Assembly: GCF_016464015.1 (NCBI RefSeq)
Contig: NZ_JACDXT010000010.1
Span: forward strand, 47,980 to 111,979
DNA from: Psychrobacter sp. bablab_jr014
Lineage (GTDB): Bacteria > Pseudomonadota > Gammaproteobacteria > Pseudomonadales > Moraxellaceae
Direction: 5' to 3'
Length of the DNA stretch: 64,000 nt
A program made the position numbers and the translations under genes. The notes under the pieces were generated by a model. The model was not told where the DNA came from. It made no database searches and saw only the letters and a program-made list of their open reading frames with translations. Below, one piece after another: positions 17,840 to 26,724 of this stretch (position 1 is the stretch's first letter; each line of letters opens with the position of its first letter).

Positions 17840-20434
17840 TTAGCTCATTCTAAGCTTATTGAAAGTGAGCTTGTCTTCATTATCCACATCGACTTGGATG
17901 ATATCGCCTGCCACAAAGTCGCCTGCTAATAGCTTAAGCGATAGCGGATTCTCAATCTCTTGCTGGATAGCGCGTTTGAGCGGACGCGCACCATATACAG
18001 GGTCATAGCCTACCGATACCAGCTGGTGCATCGCCGCATCGCTCAAAGTAATGTCCAGCTCACGCTCTTGCAGACGGCGGCGCAAGCGGTCGATTTGAAT
18101 GTCCGCGATGCCTGCCATTTGCGCTTGACCGAGCGCATGGAACACCACAATCTCGTCAATACGGTTGATAAATTCAGGTCTAAAGTGGCTGTTTACCGAC
18201 TCCATGACCGCATCTTTGATATCGTCATAGTCCTCGCCCGCCATCTCTTGAATGCGGTGCGAGCCTAAGTTGCTGGTCATGATGATGACGGTGTTTTTAA
18301 AGTCCACCACGCGCCCTTGTGAGTCAGTCAAGCGCCCATCGTCCAATACTTGCAGCAAGATGTTAAACACATCAGGATGTGCTTTTTCGACCTCATCGAA
18401 CAGCACCACGCTATAAGGCTTACGGCGTACCGCTTCGGTCAACGTGCCACCTTCTTCATAACCGACATAGCCTGGAGGCGCACCGACCAGACGGCTGACG
18501 CTGTGTTTTTCCATATATTCGCTCATATCGATACGAATCAATGCATCTTCTGAGTCAAATAAGAAGTTCGCCAGCGACTTGGTCAACTCGGTTTTACCCA
18601 CGCCTGTCGGCCCTAAAAATAGGAACGAACCTGATGGGCGATTCGGATCAGCCAGCCCCGCACGGCTACGGCGCACGGCATTCGCCACTGCATTGACCGC
18701 TTCTTCTTGTCCAATCACGCGCTCATGCAATACCGACTCCATCGCCAGCATCTTATCACGCTCGCCTTGCAGCATCTTGGTGACAGGAATGCCCGTTGCC
18801 GCGCTGACCACTTCGGCGATTTCATTGTCCGTCACTTTATTACGCAACAGCTTTACGCCTGCACTGCTGGTTTGCTCTTTTTGCTCGGCCAAATCCGACT
18901 CATGAATACGGCGCTCCAGCTGCGGGATGGTCTCGTATTGCAGCTTGGACATGGCTTCGTAGTCACCTTCGCGGCTCGCTTTGTCATAGGCAATACGCGC
19001 TTTATCCAGCTCGTCTTTGAGCTGCTGACTGCCTTTAACCAGTGCCTTTTCTGATTGCCAGATTTCGTTCAAGTCAGCGTATTCTTTTTCTAACTCCTCA
19101 ATTTGCGTATTTAGCGCTTTTAACTCGGCTTTTGCGCCCGCGTCTTCTTCATTCTTGAGCACTTCGCGCTGCATTTTTAACTGAATCAAGCGGCTGTCTA
19201 GCTTGCCAAGCGATTCAGGCTTGCTGTCCATTTCCATACGCAGACGGCTTGCTGCCTCATCGACCAAGTCAATCGCCTTATCAGGCAATTTGCGGTCGGT
19301 GATGTAGCGATGACTCATGCGCGCTGCGGCAATAATCGCGCTGTCTTGAATATCAACGCCATGGTGCAGCTCGTAACGCTCTTTTAGCCCGCGCAAAATG
19401 GCGATGGTGTCTTCGACGGTCGGCTCATCGACCAACACCTTTTGAAAACGGCGCTCAAGGGCGGCATCTTTTTCGATATATTGGCGGTACTCATCCAGCG
19501 TGGTCGCGCCAACGCAGTGTAGCTCGCCACGTGCCAAGGCGGGTTTTAGCATATTACCCGCGTCCATCGCACCATCGCTCTTGCCCGCGCCAACCATGGT
19601 ATGCAGCTCATCGATAAACAGGATGACATTGCCCTCTTGTTTGGCAAGGTCGCTGAGTACCCCTTTTAGACGCTCTTCAAACTCACCGCGATACTTAGCA
19701 CCTGCAATCAGCGCGCCCAAATCGAGCGACAACACTTCTTTACGGCGCAAGCCTTCAGGCACATCGCCATTGATGATTTTTTGAGCCAAGCCTTCAACAA
19801 TCGCGGTCTTACCAACACCTGGTTCACCAATCAATACAGGGTTGTTTTTGGTACGGCGTGACAGCACTTGAATGGTGCGACGAATCTCTTCATCACGCCC
19901 AATTACAGGGTCAAGCTTGCCCATTTCTGCACGCTCGGTGAGGTTGATAGTGTACTTATTTAGCGCATCGCGTTGGTCTTCAGCGTTTTGGTTGTTCACC
20001 GTATCATTACCTCGTAGCTGCTCAATGACGGTCTTTAGATTGCTGGCAGTGATGCCCGCGTTTTCAAAGATTTTTTTGGTATCGCCCTGCTCGGCTAACG
20101 TGAGCAATACCCATTCGGTAGCGATAAAGTCATCGCCTGCCTTTTGCGCTTGGCGGTCAGCAAGATTCAGTACCTTTGCCGAAGCGGGCGATAGGTTCAC
20201 TTCGCCTGTCGGTTCGCCAATTACCGCTTGGTTGTCCAGCGCCTTTGCCACACCGTTTTTTAGCGCCGCAATCGAGCCGCCCGCCTGCTGGCAAATCGAC
20301 AGATTGGCTTCGTCTTGGAGCAGCACCGCCAAAATATGCATGGGTTCAATACCTGTGTGGTCGCGACCCAGTGCCAGACTTTGCGCTTCTTGAATAGCGG
20401 CCTGCAGTTTTTGTGTAAATTTGTCAAATCTCAT
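17840..20434 (-). CDS. clpB: ClpB disaggregase chaperone
   Basis: Hsp100 disaggregase that, with DnaK, pulls proteins out of aggregates; cytoplasmic hexamer of 864 aa. Order of parts: N domain (1-150), AAA-1 with Walker [10 protein letters not shown] and Walker [10 protein letters not shown], the long coiled-coil M domain (about 410-520), AAA-2 with Walker [13 protein letters not shown], and the C-terminal domain with YGARPLKR. It lacks a ClpP-binding IGF loop, as expected for ClpB. The ATG at 20434 has AAGGA 7 nt upstream. A sigma-32-like promoter at 20509-20537 points to heat-shock control. Confidence 0.97.
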   Translation of the reverse strand: MRFDKFTQKLQAAIQEAQSLALGRDHTGIEPMHILAVLLQDEANLSICQQAGGSIAALKNGVAKALDNQAVIGEPTGEVNLSPASAKVLNLADRQAQKAGDDFIATEWVLLTLAEQGDTKKIFENAGITASNLKTVIEQLRGNDTVNNQNAEDQRDALNKYTINLTERAEMGKLDPVIGRDEEIRRTIQVLSRRTKNNPVLIGEPGVGKTAIVEGLAQKIINGDVPEGLRRKEVLSLDLGALIAGAKYRGEFEERLKGVLSDLAKQEGNVILFIDELHTMVGAGKSDGAMDAGNMLKPALARGELHCVGATTLDEYRQYIEKDAALERRFQKVLVDEPTVEDTIAILRGLKERYELHHGVDIQDSAIIAAARMSHRYITDRKLPDKAIDLVDEAASRLRMEMDSKPESLGKLDSRLIQLKMQREVLKNEEDAGAKAELKALNTQIEELEKEYADLNEIWQSEKALVKGSQQLKDELDKARIAYDKASREGDYEAMSKLQYETIPQLERRIHESDLAEQKEQTSSAGVKLLRNKVTDNEIAEVVSAATGIPVTKMLQGERDKMLAMESVLHERVIGQEEAVNAVANAVRRSRAGLADPNRPSGSFLFLGPTGVGKTELTKSLANFLFDSEDALIRIDMSEYMEKHSVSRLVGAPPGYVGYEEGGTLTEAVRRKPYSVVLFDEVEKAHPDVFNILLQVLDDGRLTDSQGRVVDFKNTVIIMTSNLGSHRIQEMAGEDYDDIKDAVMESVNSHFRPEFINRIDEIVVFHALGQAQMAGIADIQIDRLRRRLQERELDITLSDAAMHQLVSVGYDPVYGARPLKRAIQQEIENPLSLKLLAGDFVAGDIIQVDVDNEDKLTFNKLRMS

Positions 20435-20508
20435 TGTCAAATCCTTATCAGTTCAATGTACAGCGGCAGATTGTTTTAGGTATGTTACCGCTTGCTATCA
20501 TGCTAATG

Positions 20509-20537
20509 ATATAGGGTATGTGCAGATGCGTTTCAAG
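20509..20537 (-). promoter_or_regulatory. Sigma-32-like heat-shock promoter of clpB
   Basis: On the minus strand CTTGAA (20537-20532), 15 nt spacer, then CCCTATAT (20516-20509) closely match the RpoH consensus CTTGAA ... CCCCATNT. It lies 74 nt before the clpB start. Confidence 0.75.
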
Positions 20538-20728
20538 TCGATCGACTTAAATTTGTTAAGGTCTAAAACATCGACTGTTAATATCTACTTATACCCATTT
20601 TATAACTATTGATATGCTTCTGTTTTTCTATATCGGCGCTTATTTATTCTTTTTCAAGTCTTTTTTATAATTATTTATGCCATTTTCTCATGACAAATGC
20701 GTGACCAATTTGCATAAGAGAGGCTTTC

Positions 20729-20759
20729 GATTAAATGCTATTTTTTTAGCCATTTAATC
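20729..20759. repeat. Short hairpin, possible degenerate copy of the dispersed repeat
   Basis: GATTAAATG (20729-20737) / CATTTAATC (20751-20759) around a T-rich loop. The left arm plus loop (GATTAAATGCTATTTTT) resembles the left arm of the element at 24910-25043 (GATTAAACGCTATTTTT), but the conserved core is missing. The remainder of the gap 20435-20769 holds only the clpB promoter and AT-rich sequence. Confidence 0.45.
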
Positions 20760-20769
20760 ATCATGGCGA

Positions 20770-21930
20770 TTATTGTGCTGCCATATCTTCTAAAAAGCTA
20801 AGCAGCGCCTTTTCTTCGCATTGCTGATGGTTACGTGTGCGTCCACGGCGAGCATTCTTATAAGGCTCATAAAAATCGCCTGCCAAAAAGGATTCAATAA
20901 TCACAGGATGAATGTAAGATGTACGGCATACGGCGGGCGTGTTGCCAAGCGCAGTGGAGACAGACTTGACCATATCGACCACCACTTGCTGGCGCAATTT
21001 GCTGTCAGGTTCGCTGGCAAGAATATCACTACTCGCGGGCGGGACGACTTTTTCGTCTATCGGGTTTTGCTCGGTGGGCAGGTTGCCTTGGCACGCGTGG
21101 TACAGATAATCGGCGGCCAGTACGCTTGCCATCCATGTGCGAAAGTCTTTGGCACTGTATAGCACGCCCGTTTCGCAGTCCAGGTGCTCGCGTACATAGT
21201 CATTAATATCGCTGCTATCCACGACTTGCTTATCACCACCCTCATCAAGATATTTAAAAATTTGATAGCCTGGCAGCTCTGAGCAAGCGTGAACAATCTC
21301 AATCAAGCGCTCGTCTTGCAGCTCAATATGGTGCTGCTTAGCACTTTTACCCACAAAATCAAACGCCAGCCCGTCTTCGGTCTCGCTCAGATGCTTACTG
21401 CGTAGCGTACTTAGCCCATAGCTTTTGTTTTGCTTGGCATAGCGGCTATTGCCGACACGGATTAATGTCGTTTCTAAAAGTTTCACCACCGCCGCCAATA
21501 CGTTAGCGCGAGACAATGCCACTGCTTCCAAATCACGCTCAACCTGTGCGCGCAGACTGGGTAGCCCATGCCCAAAACCAATCATGGCATCGAACTTGGC
21601 TTTGTCGCGGGCGCTCTCCCAATCGGGATGATACAGATACTGCTTGCGCGCCTTGTCATCGCGTCCTGTGGACTGCAAATGTCCGTCTTCATGCTGACAA
21701 ATCCACACCTGTGACCACATCGGCGGGATACCTAAGCCATCAAAACGTGCGCGCAATGCCTTATCTTTGACAGTGTTGCCATTAACATCGCGATAGCTAA
21801 AGCCGCGACCCCAGCGGCGGCGGGTATAGCCTGGCTCTTCGTCACTGACGTAGCGCAGGTTGGCACAGCGCGCCAAATATTCGTAATCGTGGCGCAGGTC
21901 GGTACTGGTTTGGGCGGTGGTGGTACTCAT
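20770..21930 (-). CDS. Type IB DNA topoisomerase
   Basis: A 386-residue poxvirus/bacterial-type topoisomerase IB, which relaxes supercoils through a 3'-phosphotyrosine. Visible are the N-terminal domain with GRGFSYRDVNG and LGIPPMWSQVWICQHEDGHLQSTGRDDKGR-like segments, the catalytic Arg/Lys region (LLETTLIRVGNSRYAKQNKSYG, LRSKH), KDFRTWMAS and the catalytic tyrosine in RTSYIHP. These are all family hallmarks, so the enzyme should be active. It stands alone, with short AT-rich spacers on both sides. Such genes are patchily spread in proteobacteria. Confidence 0.92.
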   Translation of the reverse strand: MSTTTAQTSTDLRHDYEYLARCANLRYVSDEEPGYTRRRWGRGFSYRDVNGNTVKDKALRARFDGLGIPPMWSQVWICQHEDGHLQSTGRDDKARKQYLYHPDWESARDKAKFDAMIGFGHGLPSLRAQVERDLEAVALSRANVLAAVVKLLETTLIRVGNSRYAKQNKSYGLSTLRSKHLSETEDGLAFDFVGKSAKQHHIELQDERLIEIVHACSELPGYQIFKYLDEGGDKQVVDSSDINDYVREHLDCETGVLYSAKDFRTWMASVLAADYLYHACQGNLPTEQNPIDEKVVPPASSDILASEPDSKLRQQVVVDMVKSVSTALGNTPAVCRTSYIHPVIIESFLAGDFYEPYKNARRGRTRNHQQCEEKALLSFLEDMAAQ

Positions 21931-22173
21931 AAATGGCTCTAGTAATGGTTATTAAGATAGTTGTTGTTATAAAAAAATTTAACCGCTTAGCATTGCTTAA
22001 CTTTTAAAAGACGTTCGTTTAAAAAGTAGAAATAAGACAAGCCATAACGCGACGATAATATGAGCATAAGGCGTTCATGCTTATGATGCTGTTTGTTTGC
22101 CAGCGGCAATATGTAATACTGTGTAAGCTTGTCACCAACCCTCAACATTAAACCCATAAAGAAGAGAAATGCC

Positions 22174-22388
22174 ATGACTGCTACGCCTGAGATACGGCCA
22201 TTGACTGCTGATGATTTTGAAACTTGGCAGACGCTATGGCATAACTATTTGCGCTTTTATGATACCGACTTGCCAGCGGAAACAACGGTTGCGACATGGC
22301 GCAAAATTGTGGATACAGACAGTGCTATTTTTGGTTTTGGCGCGTGGCGAATAAAACCGAGATGGTGCAATACCGCAAGGATTTATAA
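22174..22388 (+). pseudogene. GNAT acetyltransferase, internally deleted
   Basis: A good Shine-Dalgarno (GAAGAG) and ATG begin a GNAT N terminus (EIRPLTADDFETWQTLWHNY, then LRFYDTDLP). After about 57 residues the homology stops at about 22345. Immediately after, in another frame (from 22347), the sequence reads ANKTEMVQYRKDL and a stop, which looks like the end of the same family (YRKDL tail). The middle, including the acetyl-CoA loop, is gone. This is best explained by one internal deletion that also shifted the frame; the in-frame product is about 72 residues and should be inactive. Confidence 0.72.
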
Positions 22389-22414
22389 TTAAGGCGCTGC
22401 TTTACGAGCAGCAT

Positions 22415-22446
22415 AAAAAAACGCCAAACCCGTGTGAGTTTGGCGT
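22415..22446 (-). terminator. Intrinsic terminator of ppnP
   Basis: The stem ACGCCAAAC (22421-22429) / GTTTGGCGT (22438-22446) has an A-run at 22415-22420 that becomes the U-tract on the minus strand; TTGTTGTTTT follows on the plus strand. Confidence 0.8.
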
Positions 22447-22475
22447 TTGTTGTTTTGAGCTATTTGTCTACTTAT

Positions 22476-22760
22476 TTATTCACCATAGGTACACAAGTAA
22501 GCCGTTTCGACATCTACTTTAACACCGAAGCTTTTATTGGCTTCAACATTAAACTGCTCACCAGCATTAAAGGTCTGCCAGTCGTCTGTATCAGGCAGCT
22601 TTACGGTCAGTGCGCCGCTGACGACAGTCATGGTTTCAAATTCACTCGTATCAAATTCATATTCGCCAACACTCATCACGCCCACAGTGGCGGGCTTGCT
22701 GGTGGTTTGAAAGGCGATAGAGGTCACACGGTTGTTAAAGTATTGGTTCACACGAGGCAT
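22476..22760 (-). CDS. ppnP: Pyrimidine/purine nucleoside phosphorylase
   Basis: A 94-residue single cupin-like domain of the PpnP (YaiE, DUF1255) family, which splits purine and pyrimidine nucleosides with phosphate. The full length matches E. coli PpnP. Motifs: [47 protein letters not shown] and the C-terminal TAYLCTYGE. It follows prfB on the same strand 140 nt downstream and ends at its own terminator, so it is probably a separate unit. Confidence 0.92.
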   Translation of the reverse strand: MPRVNQYFNNRVTSIAFQTTSKPATVGVMSVGEYEFDTSEFETMTVVSGALTVKLPDTDDWQTFNAGEQFNVEANKSFGVKVDVETAYLCTYGE

Positions 22761-22782
22761 GGTCTGTCCTTAGAAATAGTCA

Positions 22783-22795
22783 TTAGGGCGTGTTG
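22783..22795 (+). repeat. TTAGGGCGTGTTG dispersed motif
   Basis: Thirteen bases identical to the start of the repeat at 63861 and, in inverse orientation, to 38461-38473. Shorter forms (TTAGGGCGTG) lie at 1648 and 32342. Here it lies between ppnP and prfB. Confidence 0.5.
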
Positions 22796-22900
22796 CTCTG
22801 TCATTTTTACGCTATCACAGCCGTTTTGTCACCTATATTTTTTACCTGTTTTTAATAAAGCGATACGCTAAGCACAAACCTTTGGCACTGACCTTTATAA

Positions 22901-23996
22901 TTATAGCCCCGCTTTTAGGCTCGCGACAATAAATTGATCAAGGTTGCCATCCAGCACCGCGCCTGTATTTGAGGTCTCAACCCCTGTACGCAAGTCTTTA
23001 ATACGCGAGTCGTCCAAGACGTACGAGCGAATCTGACTGCCCCAACCGATATCCGACTTGCTGTCTTCTAATGCTTGCTGTTTTTCCATGCGTTTTTGCA
23101 TTTCTAATTCATACAGCTTGGCGCGTAGCATTTTCATCGCGGTGTCTTTGTTGGCGTGCTGACTGCGCTCATTCTGACAGGCGACGACCACACCCGATGG
23201 CATGTGGGTGATACGTACCGCAGAATCTGTGGTGTTCACGTGCTGACCACCCGCGCCCGATGAACGATAAGTATCAATGCGCAAATCGGCAGGATTGATA
23301 TCAATCTCGACATTGTCATCAATCTCAGGCGACACAAACACGGCAGAAAATGAGGTATGACGGCCATTGTTACTGTCAAACGGTGACTTGCGCACGAGGC
23401 GATGCACGCCAATCTCAGTACGTAACCAACCAAAGGCATAATCGCCCTTAATCGCAAGGGTTGCCGACTTAATGCCCGCCACGCTACCTGCCGAAACTTC
23501 GATCACATCGACCTTAAAGCCGTGCGATTCCGCCCAGCGCGTGTACATACGCAATAGCATTTCTGCCCAATCTTGCGCCTCGGTGCCGCCACTTCCTGAC
23601 TGAATGTCTAAGTAGCAGTCATTGGCGTCCATCTCGCCGCTAAACATACGGCGGAACTCTAGCTCCGCCAGCTGTTCTTCTGCACCATCCAGCTCACTAT
23701 CAACATCGGTCAGTAACGATTCGTCTTCGGCTTCTACTGCCAGCTCCAGCATGGCATTGGCATCGTTTAGGCTGTCTTCGAGCGAAGTCACTACCCCGAT
23801 GACGCTGTCTAGCTGGCTTTTTTCTTTACTGATTTTTGCCGCACGCTCAGGGTCGTTCCACAGCTCAGGATTTTCTAGCTCTAAGTTGACTTCTTCTAGG
23901 CGCTCTTGCTTGCCATCTAAGTCAAAGATACCCCCGAAGGTCTTGCCCGCGGGCGCTTAAATCTTTGATACGTTCTTGATACTGATTGATTTCCAT
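22901..23996 (-). CDS. prfB: Peptide chain release factor 2 with programmed +1 frameshift
   Basis: RF2 ends translation at UGA and UAA. Translation starts at ATG 23996 and runs 24 codons to an in-frame TGA at 23924-23922. The slippery context CTT TGA C is preceded by an internal SD-like run (CGGGGGTAT), as in E. coli prfB, so ribosomes shift +1 at CTT and continue in the frame that ends at 22901, giving about 364 residues. The stop-recognition motif SPF ([11 protein letters not shown]) and the catalytic GGQ ([16 protein letters not shown]) are intact. This is autoregulation, not a broken gene. The longest uninterrupted frame (23791-22901) is only part of it. Confidence 0.97.
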
Positions 23997-24086
23997 AACA
24001 CTTCCTAATGTCAGTCAAGGCACTGACTTTGCCATAAAAAATAAATAATATAGGCTAACAATACACAGCCCAAAGCTAGTAACTCG

Positions 24087-24827
24087 CTATATCGCCCAGT
24101 CTTCAACCGCCCAGCGATGTGCCAAGGCGTGCGCGTGTAGCACCTCATCAGGCGACACACAGACAGGTACATCCGCCCATTCTAATAGCGGCAAGTCGTT
24201 TTTGGAGTCCGAATAGGCGTAAGTTTTTGCGTAGTTCACGCCCGCCTCGCGCTTATTGTTTAGCCATTTTTCTAAATGATACAGCTTGTCCGCCTGAAAG
24301 TTGGGCTTGTCCGTGAGCTTACCTGTATAGCGGTTGTCTTTGATTTCAAGCGGCGTCGCCAATACATTGGCTGCCATAATATCAAAACGCGCCGCGATTG
24401 CCGATACCACAAAGTCATTGGTCGCCGAGATAATCACCACATCATGTCCGCGCTCTAGGTGACTTTTAATCGCCGCGACGGCTTGCGGGCGGATATGCGG
24501 CTCGATGTCCTGCTGGATATAGTCCTCACGCAGCGCGTGCAAACGCGCCATCGGCAAGGTGGTCAAAAACTGCGCCACAAACTCATTGTACTCGGTTGCA
24601 TCGAGCGTGCCTTCGATATATTGCTCATAAAAGGCTTGGTTTGCGGTGCGGTATTCGGCTTCATCAACCAGACCGTTTTTGACGATATACTCGCCCCAAA
24701 GGTAGTCGCTATCGACATCGAGCAAGGTATGGTCAAGGTCAAACAAAGCCAGCTCGGGTTGGCTGGCTTCGGTCGTGGTCATGGGTTTAGCGGTTGGCTC
24801 GATGGTTGACTTGGTCGCTTGCGTCAT
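24087..24827 (-). CDS. HAD-IB family phosphatase (SerB-like)
   Basis: A 246-residue haloacid-dehalogenase-type hydrolase of subfamily IB. Motif I is LFDLDHTLLDVDSD near residue 30, the Ser/Thr motif II is VVIISATNDFVV, and motif III/IV is YAYSDSKNDLPLLEWA. Members dephosphorylate small molecules such as phosphoserine or lipid phosphates; the substrate is not clear. ATG 24827 has AGGAAC upstream and an N-terminal Thr/Ala-rich stretch of about 25 residues. The longer frame to 24899 would prepend a Phe/Tyr-rich stretch without a ribosome site. Confidence 0.85.
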   Translation of the reverse strand: MTQATKSTIEPTAKPMTTTEASQPELALFDLDHTLLDVDSDYLWGEYIVKNGLVDEAEYRTANQAFYEQYIEGTLDATEYNEFVAQFLTTLPMARLHALREDYIQQDIEPHIRPQAVAAIKSHLERGHDVVIISATNDFVVSAIAARFDIMAANVLATPLEIKDNRYTGKLTDKPNFQADKLYHLEKWLNNKREAGVNYAKTYAYSDSKNDLPLLEWADVPVCVSPDEVLHAHALAHRWAVEDWAI

Positions 24828-24909
24828 AACGTTCCTATATAAAGTATAAAAATAAAAAGGATAAAATAAACAATAAGAGTAAAAGCAATAAAAAAGCACA
24901 AGTTAACAT

Positions 24910-25043
24910 AGTCAAATTCAAACCATGCATTGGAATAAGGACACTCGATTAAACGCTATTTTTCTTGCTTACTGTGACTACGCCTTTTGATGCTACGAAA
25001 AAAAGCGTTTAATCTCGTTATACCTTTGTATGAAAATTTGACT
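24910..25043. repeat. Dispersed hairpin element, copy A
   Basis: The outer inverted repeat is AGTCAAATT (24910-24918) / AATTTGACT (25035-25043). The inner arms are GATTAAACGCT (24947-24957) / AGCGTTTAATC (25004-25014), which pair further through T-run/A-run. They enclose a core with CTTGCTTACTGTGACTACG. The core and architecture recur at 36221-36288 (inverted) and 48313-48378. It fills the gap between the HAD and hexapeptide genes. Confidence 0.75.
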
Positions 25044-25092
25044 CTATAAAATAATAAAAAGGCAAAAGGTGTTTAATAAGAAAAGCAGCGTG

Positions 25093-25632
25093 CTATTCGT
25101 TAGGCAGCGCCACTTCAGTCAAATGCTGGCTAAAGTCTTGCCCACGCTTGGCATAATGCGCGGCAGACAGCTTGAGCTGTTCAACTTGCTCATCAGTTAA
25201 GGTTTTGACCACTTTGGCAGGCGCGCCCATCACCAATGAATTGTCAGGAATCACTTTACCTTCGGTCACGAGCGCCTTAGCACCAATGATACAATTTTTG
25301 CCAATTTTAGCATTATTTAATATCACCGCGCCGATACCAATCAGGCTGTTGTCCCCAATCTCACAACCGTGCAGCATCGCCATGTGCCCCACCGTCACCC
25401 CTGCCCCAATCTGCATTTCAATGCCCGCGTCGGTATGAATCACGGTGTTTTCTTGAATATTGGTATTGTCGCCGACATGAATGCGCGCATTGTCACCGCG
25501 TATCATCACGCCAAACCAAATGCTGACCTGATGCCCCAAATACACATCACCAATCACGCGCGCGCTGTCAGCAACAAAGCCTTGAAATGGCGTAGCAAAC
25601 TGTGGGGTCTTATCCTTATATTGAAGTATCAT
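25093..25632 (-). CDS. Gamma-carbonic-anhydrase-like hexapeptide protein
   Basis: A 179-residue left-handed beta-helix protein of the YrdA/CaiE/gamma-CA group. Hexapeptide repeats fill residues about 20-150; the metal-binding histidines are in TVIHTDAGIEM and VTVGHMAMLHGCEIGDN, and GAPAKVVKTL marks the C-terminal end. The family includes zinc- or iron-dependent carbonic anhydrases and proteins without known activity. ATG 25632 has AAGGACAA upstream; the longer frame to 25761 has no ribosome site and no homologous extension. Confidence 0.88.
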   Translation of the reverse strand: MILQYKDKTPQFATPFQGFVADSARVIGDVYLGHQVSIWFGVMIRGDNARIHVGDNTNIQENTVIHTDAGIEMQIGAGVTVGHMAMLHGCEIGDNSLIGIGAVILNNAKIGKNCIIGAKALVTEGKVIPDNSLVMGAPAKVVKTLTDEQVEQLKLSAAHYAKRGQDFSQHLTEVALPNE

Positions 25633-25862
25633 AACTTGTCCTTGTTGGTGCTTATTGGCTCGGGCGTATTGAACACTATTTAAAAATAAATGCGCCTTAT
25701 CGCCCTTTTTTTGCAAATACACAGTATAGTAACGCGCTAGACGCCGCCCTATATGGTGCACTTATCTATATTTGATAGAGCCGCTATAAATGCCTTTATA
25801 AATAGTGACAGTATAGCGCCATGCGGGTACAGATGATAGACAGACCATAACGAGTGACCATC

Positions 25863-26465
25863 ATGCCCAGACCGTTTTTTTCGACCATAGCTTCTCACAC
25901 CTCAATTTCTTATCTTTCGCATGCCACTTTTACTTCTGTTGTGCCCGCTACTTTGCTGGCCTCTTCGCTATTTTTAAGTATAGAGACGCAAGCGGCATCG
26001 GATATTGAGCGTGCAGGCGATGTGCTGGCGCTGACCATTCCCGCTGTAGCCTATGGCAGCACCTACTATATGGATGACAAAACAGGGCGTACGCAGTTTT
26101 ATAAAGCGTTTGCCGCGAATGTGGCGACGACTTATGCCCTAAAAACTGTGGTGGATAAAGAGCGCCCTGATGGCAGCGACAACGACTCGTTTCCCTCAGG
26201 ACATACTGCGCTTGCCTTTGGCGGGGCAAGTTTTATTCATAAACGCTATGGGCTTGAATACAGCATTCCTGCCTATGTGGGCGCCGCCTTTGTCGGCTAC
26301 AGCCGTGTTCATGCGGACAAACACGACACTACCGATGTACTGGTAGGGGCGGCGATTGGCGGCTTAACGAGCTTTTACGTGACACCGTATGAGCGTGATG
26401 GGCTGAGCGTTGCGCCCAATATCGCACCCGATTACTATGGATTCGTGGCACATTATGAGTTTTAA
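25863..26465 (+). CDS. PAP2-family phosphatase, secreted or envelope
   Basis: A 200-residue PAP2/VanZ-type acid phosphatase. The three-part active site is complete: KTVVDKERP (K-x6-RP), PSGHTALAFG, and SRVHADKHDTTDVL (SR-x5-H-x3-D). An N-terminal hydrophobic stretch ending in IETQA looks like a signal peptide, so the enzyme should act in the periplasm or be anchored, perhaps on lipid phosphates or lipid A. The C terminus after TPYERDG is short and polar. ATG 25863 is chosen; an earlier in-frame start at 25854 cannot be excluded. Stands alone before the carA leader. Confidence 0.85.
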   Translation: MPRPFFSTIASHTSISYLSHATFTSVVPATLLASSLFLSIETQAASDIERAGDVLALTIPAVAYGSTYYMDDKTGRTQFYKAFAANVATTYALKTVVDKERPDGSDNDSFPSGHTALAFGGASFIHKRYGLEYSIPAYVGAAFVGYSRVHADKHDTTDVLVGAAIGGLTSFYVTPYERDGLSVAPNIAPDYYGFVAHYEF

Positions 26466-26521
26466 GAAAAATTTAACCGCCAAGCTCATATTCAAAGCTA
26501 GCCCTAATCGTAAAAGTTTAG

Positions 26522-26724
26522 TATAATGCGCAAAATCTGTGCCTAAGCGAGCGGACATGATGCGACTTACTCTTCACCACTTGGTGATTTTTGTAGTTCT
26601 CATTCAGATGTCTTCTCGCTTTTTTGTGGAAAATTTTTGCCTTTTGGGCGATTTTTCGTTCATTTTTTAAGCAAAAATTTGGCACAAATGCTCGGGCACT
26701 TACCTATCATAACGGAGGCAAACC
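26522..26724 (+). promoter_or_regulatory. carA promoter -10 and structured 5' leader
   Basis: TATAAT at 26522-26527 is a consensus -10. The leader folds on paper into a closed structure. The 5' end GTGCC (26539-26543) and CGAGC (26548-26552) pairs with GCTCG GGCAC (26690-26699), just before the carA ribosome site. Inside are hairpin TCACC/GGTGA (26574-26587) and a long hairpin AAATTTTTGC / GCAAAAATTT (26631-26640 / 26671-26680), extended by TTTGTG/CACAAA. A 37-codon open frame (26557-26670, starting MMRLTLHHLVIFVV) overlaps it. Likely a cis-regulatory leader for pyrimidine/arginine control. Confidence 0.55.

Noticed and set aside
19872..20393. 173-codon frame antisense to clpB
   Set aside because: clpB is certain on the other strand; the frame has no motif and no promoter.
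22901..23996. prfB as a frameshifted pseudogene
   Set aside because: The break is exactly the known CTT TGA C recoding site and both halves are otherwise intact.
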